Below are positions 7,385-18,231 of a stretch of DNA of 64,000 bases, piece after piece (the stretch's first letter is position 1; the number at the start of each line of letters is the position of its first letter). A model generated the notes under the pieces. The model ran no database searches. It was not told where the DNA came from and worked only from the letters and a program-made list of their open reading frames with translations. The DNA comes from Pseudomaricurvus sp. HS19 (lineage in GTDB: Bacteria > Pseudomonadota > Gammaproteobacteria > Pseudomonadales > Cellvibrionaceae), in assembly GCF_009857815.1 (NCBI RefSeq), contig NZ_WVVW01000001.1, positions 558,001-622,000 of the forward strand. The letters run 5' to 3'. Made by a program: the position numbers and the translations under genes.

Positions 7385-10300
7385 TTATTCCGCGCTGCCA
7401 GAGTCAACCCCGGTGCGCTTGTGGCGCGGATCGTTGGCGGGGCGCGCCAGTGGGCGCGGGTTGTGGCTGATGCTGGCGGGCACTGAGGTGTCCAGTGGCG
7501 CGCTCATGCTCAGCTCGCGAACTTCACTGCCAATCTGCAGCCCGGTTACAGGCTTGGGATTAACCCGTGGGTCATTGGCGGCACGGCTGCCCGGGGCAGC
7601 TGCAACCGGCTCGGCGGGCGAGGGGGCTGCCGCAACCGCTTCCGCGGGCTGTGCGGCTGTCTCTTCACCGGTCTCTTCAGTCGCTGTTGCCGGAGCTGCC
7701 GCGGCAAACAGGTCAGTTTGGCCGGTGGACTTCGGTGCAGCCTCTGCTTCCTCTGCGGCGCTGGCTTCAGCCTCGGCCTCTGCAGTTACTGCCGGGGACG
7801 CGTCTTCGGCGACTGGCGCTTCGGGTGCCGCTGTATCTTCTGCCTTCACTTCCTCTGCCGCTTCAACAGTGGCAGGGGTGGCTTCCGTCGCTTGAGGCTG
7901 CTCCTCAGTGGCATTGGCCATTGGCGCTTCGGTGGCGGTAGTGTCTGCGGCCTGACTGCTGGCTGGCTGTTCAGCGACAGTGGCTTCTGGCGCAGCAGTG
8001 GTGGCCTCAGCTTCCACGGCGGCTACGGGCTCTGCTGGCGCTTCTGCAGTCGGCTTATGCTCTTGCTCTGCACTGGAAACTTCCGCCGCGGCAGCTGTTG
8101 CTGCGGAGACAGGGGCTTCGCTGACTGGTGCCGCCGGTGCAGACTCTTCAGTGCCGGCAGCGCGGGTCACAGCAGGAGCAGCCTGTTCAGCCGGTGCTGA
8201 TTCTGCGCGCTCCGGGCGCTCCTGACGCTGGCGCTGACGGCGTTCGCGAGGTTCGCGCTGTGGCTGCTGGCGCTCAGCGGATTCGCTGCGCTCAGTGGGC
8301 TGGTCCTGGCTGCTGTCGGCATCGGTATCAGTGGTGCTTTCAGCGTTGTCGCCATCGCGACGACCACGGCGGCGGGGCTGTGGACGACCGCGCTTGCCAG
8401 CAGGGCGCTTGCTTGGGCGCTGCTCGTCGCTACCGGTCGCATCGGAGGCCTCGGTGTTCCGGGTCTCCAGCTCGGCGTCTTCCTGTGGCTTTTGCTCCTT
8501 GCGGGCGTCGCGGTCACGGTCACGGCGACGATTGCCACGCTCATTACGATCACCGCGCTCATTACGCTCCCCGCGTTCGCCGCGTTCGTTACGATCACCG
8601 CGCTCGCTGCGCTCATTGCGCTCATTGCGATCACCTCGCTCGTTACGATCGCCACGCTCTTTGCGATTGTCGTCGCCCTTGTTGCGGCTCTCGCTATCTT
8701 TGCGGCGGTTGTCGTCGCGGTTGCGGTCCTGGTTGCGATCACGGTCGTTGCGCGAGCGGTTGCCGCCACGACGGTTGCGCTGCTGGGAGTTACGGTTTCT
8801 CTGGCTACGTTGTTTGCGCTGCTCTTCCCGCTCTTCCTCTTCCTTCTGACGAGCCTTTTCCTGCGGATCGCCGAACAGGGCGTGCATCAGGCGGGTCAAC
8901 AGGCCCGGCTTGGCGGGTTCCGGCGCAGGTGCCGGTGCAGGGGTCGGTGCTGGCGCAGGGGCCATTTCGGACGGCTGCAGCTGCTGTACGGCAGGCTGAG
9001 GCGCCGGCGGCAGGGCGGTGCTGGTTTCCAGGGTTTCAATCTGGCTTTCGTCCGGCTGGGTAACGATCTTGTAGCTGGTTTCGCTGTTGGAGGCTTCGTC
9101 ATCACGCAGGCGCTGGACCTCGAAATGCGGCGTCACCATGTGTTCGTTAGGAATAACCAGTACGCGGGTATTGTTGCGTGCTTCGATGCTGGAGATCGCT
9201 TTGCGCTTCTCGTTCAGCAGGTAGGTGGCAACCGGTACCGGGGTAATGGCCCGAATCTCGGCGCTGCGCTCTTTTTGCGCCTCTTCTTCCACCAGACGGA
9301 GGATGGAGAGGGCAATGGATTTGGTGCTGCGGATGGTGCCCTGGCCGCTGCAGCGGGGGCATACCTTGGAACTGGTCTCTTCCAGGGATGGGCGCAGGCG
9401 CTGGCGGGACATCTCCAGCAGGCCGAAACGGGAGATGCGGCCTACCTGTACCCGTGCACGGTCCATGGCCAAGGCATCACGTACGCGGTTTTCCACTTCG
9501 CGCTGGTTGCGGACCGGCTGCATGTCGATGAAGTCGATGACCACCAGGCCACCGATATCACGCAGGCGCAGCTGGCGGGCGATTTCGTCGGCCGCTTCCA
9601 GGTTGGTGCGCAGTGCGGTCTCTTCGATGTCGCCGCCCTTGGTGGCGCGGGCGGAGTTGATGTCGATGGAAACCAGGGCTTCGGTGATGTCGATGACAAT
9701 GGAGCCGCCGGAGGGGAGCTTGACCTCACGCTCAAAGGCGGTCTCGATCTGGCTCTCGATCTGGTAGCGATTGAACAGCGGGGTGTCATCCTGGTAGAGC
9801 TTCACCTTGCTGTTGCTGCCCGGCATCATCTGCGTGATCAGGGCTTGTACCAGATCGTAGGCTTCTTTCTTGTCGACGATGATTTCGCCAACATCCAGAC
9901 GCAGGTAGTCGCGGATAGCGCGGTAGAGAACGTTGCTCTCCTGGAACAGGAAGGCCGGGGCGGAGCGCTCGGCGGAAGCGGCTTCGATGGAGGTCCAAAG
10001 CTTCAGCAGGTTGTCCATGTCCCACTGCAGCTCTTCGGCGCTGCGACCAACACCGGCGGTGCGGACGATAATGCCCATGCCCTGTGGCACTTCGATCTTG
10101 CTCAGGGCGTCGCGCAGCTCGGAGCGGTCTTCGCCATCAATGCGGCGGGAAATGCCACCAGCACGAGGGTTGTTGGGCATCAGTACCAAGTAGCGGCCAG
10201 CCAGGCTGATGAAGGTAGTGAGGGCGGCACCTTTGTTGCCACGCTCTTCCTTGTCGATCTGGACCACAATCTCCTGGCCTTCCTTGATCACGTCCTTGAT

Positions 10301-10570
10301 TTTGACGCGGCCTTCGGAGTCTGAGGAGCCTTTGGTGAAATACTGGCGGGAGATCTCTTTCAGTGGCAGGAAGCCGTGGCGCTCGGCGCCGTAGTCGACG
10401 AACGCGGCCTCAAGGCTGGGTTCGATACGGGTAATTTTACCCTTGTAGATGTTGGCTTTTTTCTGTTCGCGGGTGCGATTTTCAATATCGAGGTCGTAGA
10501 GCCACTGGCCATCGACCAGTGCTACGCGCAACTCTTCGGGTTGAGTTGCATTGATGAGCATTCTTTTCAT
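7385..10570 (-). CDS. rne: Ribonuclease E
   Basis: A 1061-residue endoribonuclease, the same length as E. coli RNase E and core of the RNA degradosome. The catalytic half has an S1 domain (about 35-120), the DNase I-like site with Asp303 and Asp346, and the Zn-link CPRC at Cys404/Cys407. These residues keep exact E. coli numbering. The C-terminal half is low complexity: a basic Arg/Asn/Asp/Glu repeat block (about 600-690) that probably binds RNA, a long Ala/Glu/Pro-rich acidic stretch, then a conserved-looking tail with [11 protein letters not shown]. Partner sites such as those for enolase cannot be recognised by eye. The gene is divergent from rluC across a 1 kb spacer and ends in a strong terminator. 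RraA, its inhibitor family, is also encoded in this window. Confidence 0.97.
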   Translation of the reverse strand: MKRMLINATQPEELRVALVDGQWLYDLDIENRTREQKKANIYKGKITRIEPSLEAAFVDYGAERHGFLPLKEISRQYFTKGSSDSEGRVKIKDVIKEGQEIVVQIDKEERGNKGAALTTFISLAGRYLVLMPNNPRAGGISRRIDGEDRSELRDALSKIEVPQGMGIIVRTAGVGRSAEELQWDMDNLLKLWTSIEAASAERSAPAFLFQESNVLYRAIRDYLRLDVGEIIVDKKEAYDLVQALITQMMPGSNSKVKLYQDDTPLFNRYQIESQIETAFEREVKLPSGGSIVIDITEALVSIDINSARATKGGDIEETALRTNLEAADEIARQLRLRDIGGLVVIDFIDMQPVRNQREVENRVRDALAMDRARVQVGRISRFGLLEMSRQRLRPSLEETSSKVCPRCSGQGTIRSTKSIALSILRLVEEEAQKERSAEIRAITPVPVATYLLNEKRKAISSIEARNNTRVLVIPNEHMVTPHFEVQRLRDDEASNSETSYKIVTQPDESQIETLETSTALPPAPQPAVQQLQPSEMAPAPAPTPAPAPAPEPAKPGLLTRLMHALFGDPQEKARQKEEEEREEQRKQRSQRNRNSQQRNRRGGNRSRNDRDRNQDRNRDDNRRKDSESRNKGDDNRKERGDRNERGDRNERNERSERGDRNERGERGERNERGDRNERGNRRRDRDRDARKEQKPQEDAELETRNTEASDATGSDEQRPSKRPAGKRGRPQPRRRGRRDGDNAESTTDTDADSSQDQPTERSESAERQQPQREPRERRQRQRQERPERAESAPAEQAAPAVTRAAGTEESAPAAPVSEAPVSAATAAAAEVSSAEQEHKPTAEAPAEPVAAVEAEATTAAPEATVAEQPASSQAADTTATEAPMANATEEQPQATEATPATVEAAEEVKAEDTAAPEAPVAEDASPAVTAEAEAEASAAEEAEAAPKSTGQTDLFAAAAPATATEETGEETAAQPAEAVAAAPSPAEPVAAAPGSRAANDPRVNPKPVTGLQIGSEVRELSMSAPLDTSVPASISHNPRPLARPANDPRHKRTGVDSGSAE
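8503..8773 (-). repeat. Tandem coding repeat in the RNase E C-terminal region
   Basis: This part of rne encodes imperfect repeats of the type [15 protein letters not shown] and RNRDDNRR over about 90 residues. At DNA level the plus strand shows recurrent CGCTCATTACGATCACC-like units. Such blocks usually bind RNA and change copy number between strains. Confidence 0.8.
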
Positions 10571-11544
10571 GCGTTACCTGAATGGTTTTACGCATAACGG
10601 CAGGAGCAGGAAAAGTCTGTGGAGATCAGCCTCACGCAATCCCGGACGCTACCCACCGATGGGTGAGCTCGCCAGGGCGGCTGTTGGGTTGCTGCAGCAC
10701 CTGATGCACCCGGGCCCGGGCAGGGAGGGCTTGCGCCGTGTCCTGTGGGGCCTGGGGTTGCCGGTGCGGTGGCAACCATGGACTCATTGTAAAGCTGTCG
10801 CCGGACAGTGCCCATTGGCAATAGTCCGACGCCAGTTACCGGATCCGGGTGGTTTCAAGGGAGTGCTGACCTGAACAGACACATTTTCCGGGTTTGCCGG
10901 GAGAGGCGGGCTTTTTGGGTCGCGTCTCCGTTGAGTACGGGCAAACTGTGGTTGGGGATTGTCTGTCGCCTGTGTCGTTCTCTTTTCTGTCGGTTTCCGG
11001 CCGCGCCATATAGGGATGGGGCGGCGGGTCTGCACAGGGTCAGTGTTTCTCTCGCGCCTCGTGACAAGGCGCACCTCAATACTACTCGGATCAGGAGCAT
11101 CTCTGATCACAATACTTTTCGATGATCCGGCTGTCGTGCGCGGTTTTCATCGGTGCCCCGGTCATGAAGTCCTTGGTACTTTGCCGCCCTGTACTGCACA
11201 CAGGTGGAGTTACAGGCTGCGGGGACTCAGTCGGCGGGGCCGTTAATAATGTTGTCTGGCTCTGGAGGGGCGATGTGAACGGGGTGCCCCAAACAGGCTC
11301 CTGTCATTACTGGGCACAGGGCGTAAACCGGGTAGTGTTCTGCGCGCTGTGTATAGTCATCAGTCTGACAATCGGGCCGTCCAGAGATTCCAAACCCTGT
11401 CGGTCAGCGGTATTTCCTCGCAACATGCCTCTCAAATTACGCAATGTCCGGAAACCAGCCTGATCAGACCGGCCGAATATAGCAACATTTCCGTAACTCT
11501 TCAAATTTTGTCTCTAGCTGCCTGATCTCAAACGAGATTTTCAC
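10571..11544. other. Long non-coding spacer between rne and rluC, rich in hairpins
   Basis: About 1 kb without a convincing gene. The rne-proximal part, which would be the rne 5' leader, holds a series of inverted repeats: ACCCA/TGGGT at 10651-10664, CCCGGGCCCGGG at 10709-10720, GGTTGCC/GGCAACC at 10756-10777, a bulged CGGAC/GTCCG stem at 10802-10829 and GCGCCT/AGGCGC at 11054-11072. In E. coli a structured rne leader of about 360 bases lets RNase E limit its own synthesis; a similar role here is inference. Short open frames in this stretch look random. Confidence 0.5.
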
Positions 11545-11572
11545 TGATTGGCAGGTCAAAGGCGGGTATAAT
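11545..11572 (+). promoter_or_regulatory. Probable rluC promoter
   Basis: TATAAT at 11567-11572 has a weak -35, TGATTG at 11545-11550, at a 16-base spacing. The resulting leader to the rluC ATG at 11613 would be about 33 bases. Confidence 0.55.
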
Positions 11573-11612
11573 TCGCACTTTAACGTACCTGTCTCCCACG
11601 GAACCCCCGGTT

Positions 11613-12557
11613 ATGTCCTCTTCACCCAGTGTGCAATGGGTCGAAATTGATCAGGAGCGCGCTGGCCAGCGCATCGACAATTTCCTGATTACCCACCTCA
11701 AAGGGGTTCCCAGAACCCTTGTTTACCGCATCCTGCGCAAGGGTGAAGTGCGGGTGAATAAGGGGCGGATCAAAGCCGACTACCGCTTGCAGGCCGGCGA
11801 CGTCATCCGCATTCCACCGGTTAGGGTGGCAGACGAGAAGGCGCCGGTTCAGGCCAGTGAGCAGCTGCAGGAGTTGCTGTCACGCTCCATCCTGTTCGAA
11901 AACAAGGGCCTGATCATTATCAACAAGCCCTCGGGCCTGGCTGTGCACGGTGGCAGTGGCATCAATCTCGGCCTGATCGAGGCCCTGCGCACCCTCTATC
12001 CGCAGGAGAAGTCACTGGAGCTGGTGCACCGTCTCGACCGGGATACTTCCGGCTGCATCATGGTGGCAAAGAAACGCAGCATGTTGCGCTATCTGCACAA
12101 TGAGTTGCGGGAGGGGCGGGTACAGAAGTACTACCAGGCGCTGGTGCAGGGGCGCTGGCCCAATCGCGCCACCCACGTGGATGCGCCATTGAAAAAGAAT
12201 GAGCTCAGCAGCGGCGAGCGTATGGTACGTGTCAGTGCCGATGGCAAGCCCTCCCTGACCGAGTTTCGTGTCCTGCAGCGTTTCCGGGACTGTACGCTGG
12301 TAGAGGCCAAGCCCATCACGGGGCGCACCCACCAGATCCGCGTGCACGCCCAGTTCAAGGGGCATCCGCTGGTGGGTGACCCCAAATACGGCACCGATGA
12401 CTTCAACAAGCAGATGAAAGCGGCGGGTTTTAACCGGCTATTTCTGCATGCCGCGGCACTGGAGCTGACCCTGCCGGATGAGAGGGCGCCCATTCGGGTT
12501 GAGGCGCCGCTGGATGAGCGCCTGAGTGAGCCATTGGCTCGATTGCAGGCCGAGTAG
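11613..12557 (+). CDS. rluC: 23S rRNA pseudouridine synthase RluC
   Basis: 314 residues. An N-terminal S4 RNA-binding domain (about 18-75) is followed by a pseudouridine synthase domain with the RluA-family signature HRLDRDTSG at 139-147, in which Asp142 is the catalytic residue. RluC makes pseudouridines 955, 2504 and 2580 of 23S rRNA in E. coli. Family-level confusion with RluD or RluA is possible from motifs alone. The position divergent to rne and the S4 domain favour RluC. The HAD phosphatase gene follows after 12 bases, so they probably share a transcript. Confidence 0.92.
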   Translation: MSSSPSVQWVEIDQERAGQRIDNFLITHLKGVPRTLVYRILRKGEVRVNKGRIKADYRLQAGDVIRIPPVRVADEKAPVQASEQLQELLSRSILFENKGLIIINKPSGLAVHGGSGINLGLIEALRTLYPQEKSLELVHRLDRDTSGCIMVAKKRSMLRYLHNELREGRVQKYYQALVQGRWPNRATHVDAPLKKNELSSGERMVRVSADGKPSLTEFRVLQRFRDCTLVEAKPITGRTHQIRVHAQFKGHPLVGDPKYGTDDFNKQMKAAGFNRLFLHAAALELTLPDERAPIRVEAPLDERLSEPLARLQAE

Positions 12558-12569
12558 CAGGGCGGGGCT

Positions 12570-13214
12570 ATGCTGGTTATTTTCGACTGGGATGGAACCC
12601 TGTGCGACTCCACAGACAAGATTGTCACCTGTATGCGGGAGGCCGCAGCGGACCTGGGGCTGGCGGTGCCTGAGGTGGAGGCGGTCAAAAACATCATTGG
12701 CCTGGGCTTGCCGGAGGCGATCCAGACACTGTTTCCCGGATTGGAAAGCGAGGGTGTGGAGGCCATGCGCCAGGGCTACGCTCATCAGTACGTGGTCGCC
12801 GACGCTGTGCCCTCAACGTTCTTCCCGGGAGTGGAGGAGACGCTGGATGCGCTGCTGTCCGGCGGGCACCAGATTGCGGTGGCCACAGGTAAAAGCCGGG
12901 CGGGTCTCAACCGTGTCATGGCAGCGCTGGGCGTGCAAACCCTGTTTCACGGTTCACGATGCTCCGACGAAACCGCTTCCAAGCCGCACCCGTTGATGTT
13001 GCACGAGTTGTTGCAGGAGTTCGCTACTCCCGTAGAGCGCGCGGTGATGGTGGGGGATACGGAGTTTGATATGGAAATGGCCCGTCGCGCCGGCATGGCC
13101 CGGGTGGCGGTGGATTATGGCGCCCACCGTATCTCCCGTCTTGTACCCTATGAGCCGGTGGCCTGCCTTTCCCTGATGACCGGCCTGCTGCCTCTGGTGG
13201 CGGAGCCGGATTAG
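12570..13214 (+). CDS. HAD-family phosphatase (phosphoglycolate phosphatase-like)
   Basis: 214 residues of HAD subfamily IA. Motif I is DWDGTLCDST (nucleophile Asp7, acid Asp9), motif II ATGKS, motif III the Lys in SKPHP, and motif IV GDTEFDMEMA. The cap domain lies between motifs I and II. It resembles Gph and the small phosphatase encoded after rluC in Pseudomonas genomes, but the substrate is unknown. It lies 12 bases after rluC. Its stop codon overlaps the stop of the convergent secretin-like gene (13211-13214), so there is no room for a terminator between them. Confidence 0.88.
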   Translation: MLVIFDWDGTLCDSTDKIVTCMREAAADLGLAVPEVEAVKNIIGLGLPEAIQTLFPGLESEGVEAMRQGYAHQYVVADAVPSTFFPGVEETLDALLSGGHQIAVATGKSRAGLNRVMAALGVQTLFHGSRCSDETASKPHPLMLHELLQEFATPVERAVMVGDTEFDMEMARRAGMARVAVDYGAHRISRLVPYEPVACLSLMTGLLPLVAEPD

Positions 13215-14107
13215 TTGCTGCGCTCAATCATCAATTCAATGCGGTAGCTGTTGCTGCCGTTGCCGGATCTGTAGCTGGTGTATCCACGGCCATCGTCAGT
13301 CTGCTGTTGTACGCTGCTGCCCAGATCTATCCACTGCCCCAGCGGGGCCCGCACACTGGTGCCCATACCGCGACTCTCAATATATTCCTGGTGCTGGTCC
13401 TGCCGGTAACGATCGTCCCGAACGCTGATCTCCAGTTGTACCTGATTGTTCCAGGCAGGGGTCGGGGTGACGTAAAAGCCGGTTACCACAGGCTCATACT
13501 GTTGCTGGCTGCCATGGCCCTGGGGGCCCGGGTAGAGAGACAGGAAAGGAATCTCGTGACCGGTTTCGATGTAGGCCGGCATACCTTCCAAAGCCCGTAC
13601 CTGCTGGGTTGATCCACGGCTGCTGTTGTTGCTGAACTGGCCAACCGTGGTGGTGACGCTGTGATGGGTTGAGGAGGAGTGCAGGGTAAAGGTGCCGGCC
13701 TTGCGGTCGCCGGTGGTGGTGCGGATCTTTGTGCCGGGTTGGGTGGTGGTGCGCAGCTGGCCGCTGGTGTTCCACTGGTTACCCTGCTGGCTGTTGTTGC
13801 CGCTCTGGCGCACATGGATGCGAAATTGGGCCAGGGGCTGGTCCAGCTCCTGTATCAGCCCTGTCAGTTCCTCAATCTCACCGGGGTCGCCGCTCAGCAC
13901 AAGGCGATTGCCGCTGGCGGCCACGGTGGTGGCTTGTGCCACGGCCTGTAACTCGGGCAGCAACAGGCCTGGTGGGCGGTGACGCAGTTCCACCACTTCC
14001 ATGGTGGCGGCCGCCACACTGCCGGCGCAGAGACACAAGAGCAGGGTAATCAACCTGGCAGCGGGCTTCCAGTTTGGTATCGCATTGAGGATGTGACGAT
14101 CATTCAT
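13211..14107 (-). CDS. Exported secretin-like protein of unknown function
   Basis: 298 residues. Positively charged N-terminus, a hydrophobic stretch (LITLLLCLCAGSVAA) and an Ala-Ala cleavage region form a signal peptide. The next 60 residues (VELRHRPPGLLLPELQAV...NRLVLSGDPGEIEELTGLIQELD) look like the short N-terminal domain found in secretins and TonB-dependent systems. The remainder is Gln/Asn/Ser/Thr-rich and beta-prone, with a QVQLEISVRDDRY strand and GQWIDLGS similar to the start of secretin domains. The protein is far shorter than a pore-forming secretin and no secretion-system genes are nearby. It follows the DUF7931-like gene after 20 bases. Function unknown. Confidence 0.65.
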   Translation of the reverse strand: MNDRHILNAIPNWKPAARLITLLLCLCAGSVAAATMEVVELRHRPPGLLLPELQAVAQATTVAASGNRLVLSGDPGEIEELTGLIQELDQPLAQFRIHVRQSGNNSQQGNQWNTSGQLRTTTQPGTKIRTTTGDRKAGTFTLHSSSTHHSVTTTVGQFSNNSSRGSTQQVRALEGMPAYIETGHEIPFLSLYPGPQGHGSQQQYEPVVTGFYVTPTPAWNNQVQLEISVRDDRYRQDQHQEYIESRGMGTSVRAPLGQWIDLGSSVQQQTDDGRGYTSYRSGNGSNSYRIELMIERSN

Positions 14108-14127
14108 CGGGTCGGTGGTGCAGGGGA

Positions 14128-14643
14128 TCAGAGTGTGAAGGTTCGAAGGTCAGAAATTTCCGTGCTCTGGCGTTCCCACATCTCCCTGAACTCGTCCAGC
14201 AGGCTGGCGGCCTCCGCGCGTGCTTCAGTGTTACAAAAACCGTCAAACTGGCCGTCGTCGTGCTGCAGCAATACGCTGCTGCGATCGACAATCATATAGC
14301 CGCGCTGCTGGTGCTCGGGTTGCAGTGTGGCCTGGCGGATTTTGACTTTACTGGAGAGTCTCTGTTGCAAGCGCAGCAAGGGGTGTCGGCCCGAGAGCAG
14401 GGGTTCGGTGTCCAGCACCAGAATGCGGATTTCCGCCAGTCGATGGCCGCGGGCGAGGGCGCTGAGGGCCGAGCAAAAATCCTCGTCGCCGTAGAGGGCT
14501 TTGTTGAGACTGGTGGAGAAGATGCTCACTTCGCGGTGCCCGGCCCGCAGGTTTTCGCAGGCGTAATGCACAAACGTAGCGGGGCCTTGCAGCAGGGTGA
14601 GTGTATCGCAGGATTCTGAAGGGGTTGCTCTCAGCTCGCTCAT
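14128..14643 (-). CDS. DUF7931-like protein (phospholipase D-like fold suspected)
   Basis: 171 residues, soluble, without signal peptide. The sequence runs from a LLQGPATFVHYACENLRAG helix region through VSIFSTSLNKALYGDEDF and IRILVLDTEPLL to YMIVDRSSVLLQHDDGQFDGFCN. The alternation of strands with conserved Ser/Asp/His at strand ends resembles phospholipase D-like folds, and I recall this family as DUF7931 in Pseudomonas relatives, though I cannot verify it. The second half of a PLD HKD motif is not present, so enzyme activity is doubtful. It is upstream of, and probably co-transcribed with, the secretin-like gene. Confidence 0.6.
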   Translation of the reverse strand: MSELRATPSESCDTLTLLQGPATFVHYACENLRAGHREVSIFSTSLNKALYGDEDFCSALSALARGHRLAEIRILVLDTEPLLSGRHPLLRLQQRLSSKVKIRQATLQPEHQQRGYMIVDRSSVLLQHDDGQFDGFCNTEARAEAASLLDEFREMWERQSTEISDLRTFTL

Positions 14644-14827
14644 GTCCTTGCCCTGATGTTGCCGCTATTAATCACGTGATTGTTTCCGGTCCCGTGACCA
14701 AGTTTAGCAGCCGGGAATTCCTGGTGGTCTGCTGGCGGGTCGTTAGACAGTGATCACGGCATGGTTACCGGAGCATTATGCCAATTGTGGCTACCTGTCG
14801 CCAAAAGCCGGTCACGAAAAGCGTTAT

Positions 14828-16000
14828 TTACGCTTCGTCGTCCTCCAGCGCTTCTTCGTCATCCGGGTCTTCCAGGTGCCCCTGAAACCAGAGCAGGTTC
14901 AGCAGGCACCGATCGGTCTCCGAGGTTGCCAGGGCCAGCAGGGCGTCGATCTGGTAGTGGTGTTCCGCGCAGAGCGCAGTGGCCAGTTGCGTGCTGCAGT
15001 CGTGACTGGTGCCCGCGACGAAAAAGCGGGCCTGATCAGTGCCGGAGGGTAGCCAGGCAAAGCGTGACGCCGGATGCTTTTGCAGTTGCTGCGGCAGCTC
15101 GTTCAGGTAGTCGTCTTCCGGTTCGGTTAGTGCGCTGTCATCGGAATATTTGGGACGGGTCATATGGCGACCCAGCCAGTCGCCTGCCGACTCGCGATTT
15201 ATGTGTGATCGCCACAGCTCCAGTACTTGTTCGATGGCGTCATTGTCCAGCAGTCCCGGATTGACCGGGGCGTCGCGCCCGCCGTCATTAAAGCGTTCAA
15301 ACTCGGTCAGTTGTTGCAGTGAGTCCTGTATCAGACCCTCGAGGATTTCACTGTGGCTGGGGGCACGAAAGCCGATGGAGTAGGTGATGCAGTCGTCATC
15401 CAGGGCTGTTCCCCAGTGGGCCAGTCGTGGTGGCAGGTAGAGCATGTCGCCCGGCTGGAGCACGTATTCGGCTTCTGCCTGGAAGTCGCTCAGGATGCTC
15501 AGCTGGGTGTCTGGTAACAGGGCAGAGTCCGGACCGCAGAGTTGGCCCAGTTGCCAGTGCCGCTCGCCAGCACCTTGCAGCAGAAATACGTCGTACTGGT
15601 CGAAGTGGGGGCCGACACTGCCACCGTTGACGGCATAGCTCACCATGATGTCGTCCAGGCGCCAGTCCGGAAGGAAGCGGAATGACTCCAGCAGGGCAGT
15701 GAGCTCGGGGATATAGTGATCCACGGCCTGCAGCAGCAGGGTCCAGTTGCTCTCGGGCAGCTCGCTGAAGTCCGCTTCGCTGAAGGGGCCGCAACGAAGT
15801 TCCCAGGGGGTTTTGCCCTGCTCGAGAATAATCCGCGATTCAATCTCTTCCTCCAGCGCCAGGCCCGCCAGTTCATCCGGTTCCAGCGGCGATTCAAAGC
15901 CGGGAAAGGCCTGCCGGATCAACAGCGGTTTCTGCTGCCAGTAGTCACGCAGGAAGGTGTTTATATCGATGTCGCCGAGGCGGGTCAGGGGTGCAGGCAT
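14828..16000 (-). CDS. roxA: Ribosomal oxygenase RoxA (YcfD), L16 arginine hydroxylase
   Basis: 390 residues of the JmjC/cupin family of Fe(II)/2-oxoglutarate oxygenases. Iron ligands His132-x-Asp134 (GPHFDQYDVF) and His195 (PPRLAHWG) are present. The segment YLPPRLAHWGTALDDDCITYSIGFRAP is typical of YcfD. A helical dimerisation region and a winged-helix-like C-terminus follow. E. coli YcfD hydroxylates an arginine of ribosomal protein L16. The acidic tail (EDPDDEEALEDDEA) is unusual but harmless. It lies between purB and a small unrelated operon, with its own upstream region after the purB terminator. Confidence 0.92.
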   Translation of the reverse strand: MPAPLTRLGDIDINTFLRDYWQQKPLLIRQAFPGFESPLEPDELAGLALEEEIESRIILEQGKTPWELRCGPFSEADFSELPESNWTLLLQAVDHYIPELTALLESFRFLPDWRLDDIMVSYAVNGGSVGPHFDQYDVFLLQGAGERHWQLGQLCGPDSALLPDTQLSILSDFQAEAEYVLQPGDMLYLPPRLAHWGTALDDDCITYSIGFRAPSHSEILEGLIQDSLQQLTEFERFNDGGRDAPVNPGLLDNDAIEQVLELWRSHINRESAGDWLGRHMTRPKYSDDSALTEPEDDYLNELPQQLQKHPASRFAWLPSGTDQARFFVAGTSHDCSTQLATALCAEHHYQIDALLALATSETDRCLLNLLWFQGHLEDPDDEEALEDDEA

Positions 16001-16052
16001 GGTGGGCAGCGTCTGGTTGAGGTGTTGGGCGGGGATGGGTTGGCGCTGAAAA

Positions 16053-16080
16053 CAAAAACGCCCGCAGGAGCGGGCGTTTG
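16053..16080 (-). terminator. Rho-independent terminator after purB
   Basis: AACGCCCGC/GCGGGCGTT stem with a short loop, preceded on the plus strand by an A-run (CAAAAA) that becomes the U-run of the leftward purB transcript. Confidence 0.88.
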
Positions 16081-16089
16081 GGCTCAGGC

Positions 16090-17493
<1,404 letters not shown>

Positions 17494-17549
17494 TTAACCA
17501 GTGAGAGGGTGAGGCGCGAATGATACCGGAAAAGTCCCTGCCTGCCGAC

Positions 17550-18185
17550 CTAATTGAGCGGCAGTGTACGCAGCAATTCCTCGGCGCAGGCCGCCAGTCG
17601 CTTGCGCTGGATCAGTAGCTGCAGCCTGGAGCCCTTCACCTGTCGCCACAGGGTCGCCGAGCGGATACCGGCAAACAGCAGGGCGCGAACCTGATTGGCG
17701 ATGCGGGCCTGCTGCAGGTAGTTGAAATCGCCCATGACCTGGATGCGGAAACGGAAGGTGCTGATGGTGTCGCCATAGAGGCCACCGATACTGGCAAGGA
17801 CATTCTCGTGGCAGCAGCCGAAATGGTCAGCCTGCTCGGAGATCTGCTGCAGGCGCTTGCTGATCACCCCCAGCATATCCTTGCGGCCCATCATCTTTTT
17901 CTGCAGGTGCAACATGCCCAGCACGTAACGCAGGGCATCCGGGTGCTGGCGTACCTGCTTTTGCCGCAGCACATTGAGCATCACCTGCAGGCCCAGTTCC
18001 AGGCCTGAGGCATCACCGCCGTAGACTTCCAGTGTGGAGTCCGGGTTGATCTTGAACAGGCTGGCGATTGAGGTCTGTTGGTAGCGACTGGGTACAAAGC
18101 CGGTCTTGGCCAGCTCCTCCACCAGGGCGGCGGCCTGAAATATTCCTGCCAGAGCGAGAGTCTGGTGCATCCACTGGGTCTTCAA
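17550..18185 (-). CDS. hflD: High-frequency lysogenization protein HflD homologue
   Basis: About 211 residues, almost entirely helical, in the HflD family (E. coli 213), with LALAGIFQAAALVEELAKTG near the start matching the family N-terminus. In E. coli HflD is a peripheral membrane protein that binds phage lambda CII. Its normal cellular role is unknown, but it is always linked to mnmA and purB. The open frame runs back into mnmA. I prefer the TTG at 18185 because GAGGCAGGA precedes it; the ATG at 18170 is the alternative. It lies 46 bases after mnmA. Confidence 0.87.
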   Translation of the reverse strand: MKTQWMHQTLALAGIFQAAALVEELAKTGFVPSRYQQTSIASLFKINPDSTLEVYGGDASGLELGLQVMLNVLRQKQVRQHPDALRYVLGMLHLQKKMMGRKDMLGVISKRLQQISEQADHFGCCHENVLASIGGLYGDTISTFRFRIQVMGDFNYLQQARIANQVRALLFAGIRSATLWRQVKGSRLQLLIQRKRLAACAEELLRTLPLN

Positions 18186-18231
18186 AAATCCTGCCTCGGT
18201 TGAGTGTCGGTTGAGATTCGATTGGCAGCGT

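Noticed and set aside
8492-10324. 610-codon open frame opposite rne
   Set aside because: A shadow of the GC-rich rne gene, whose catalytic residues are intact on the other strand; the translation has no family signature.
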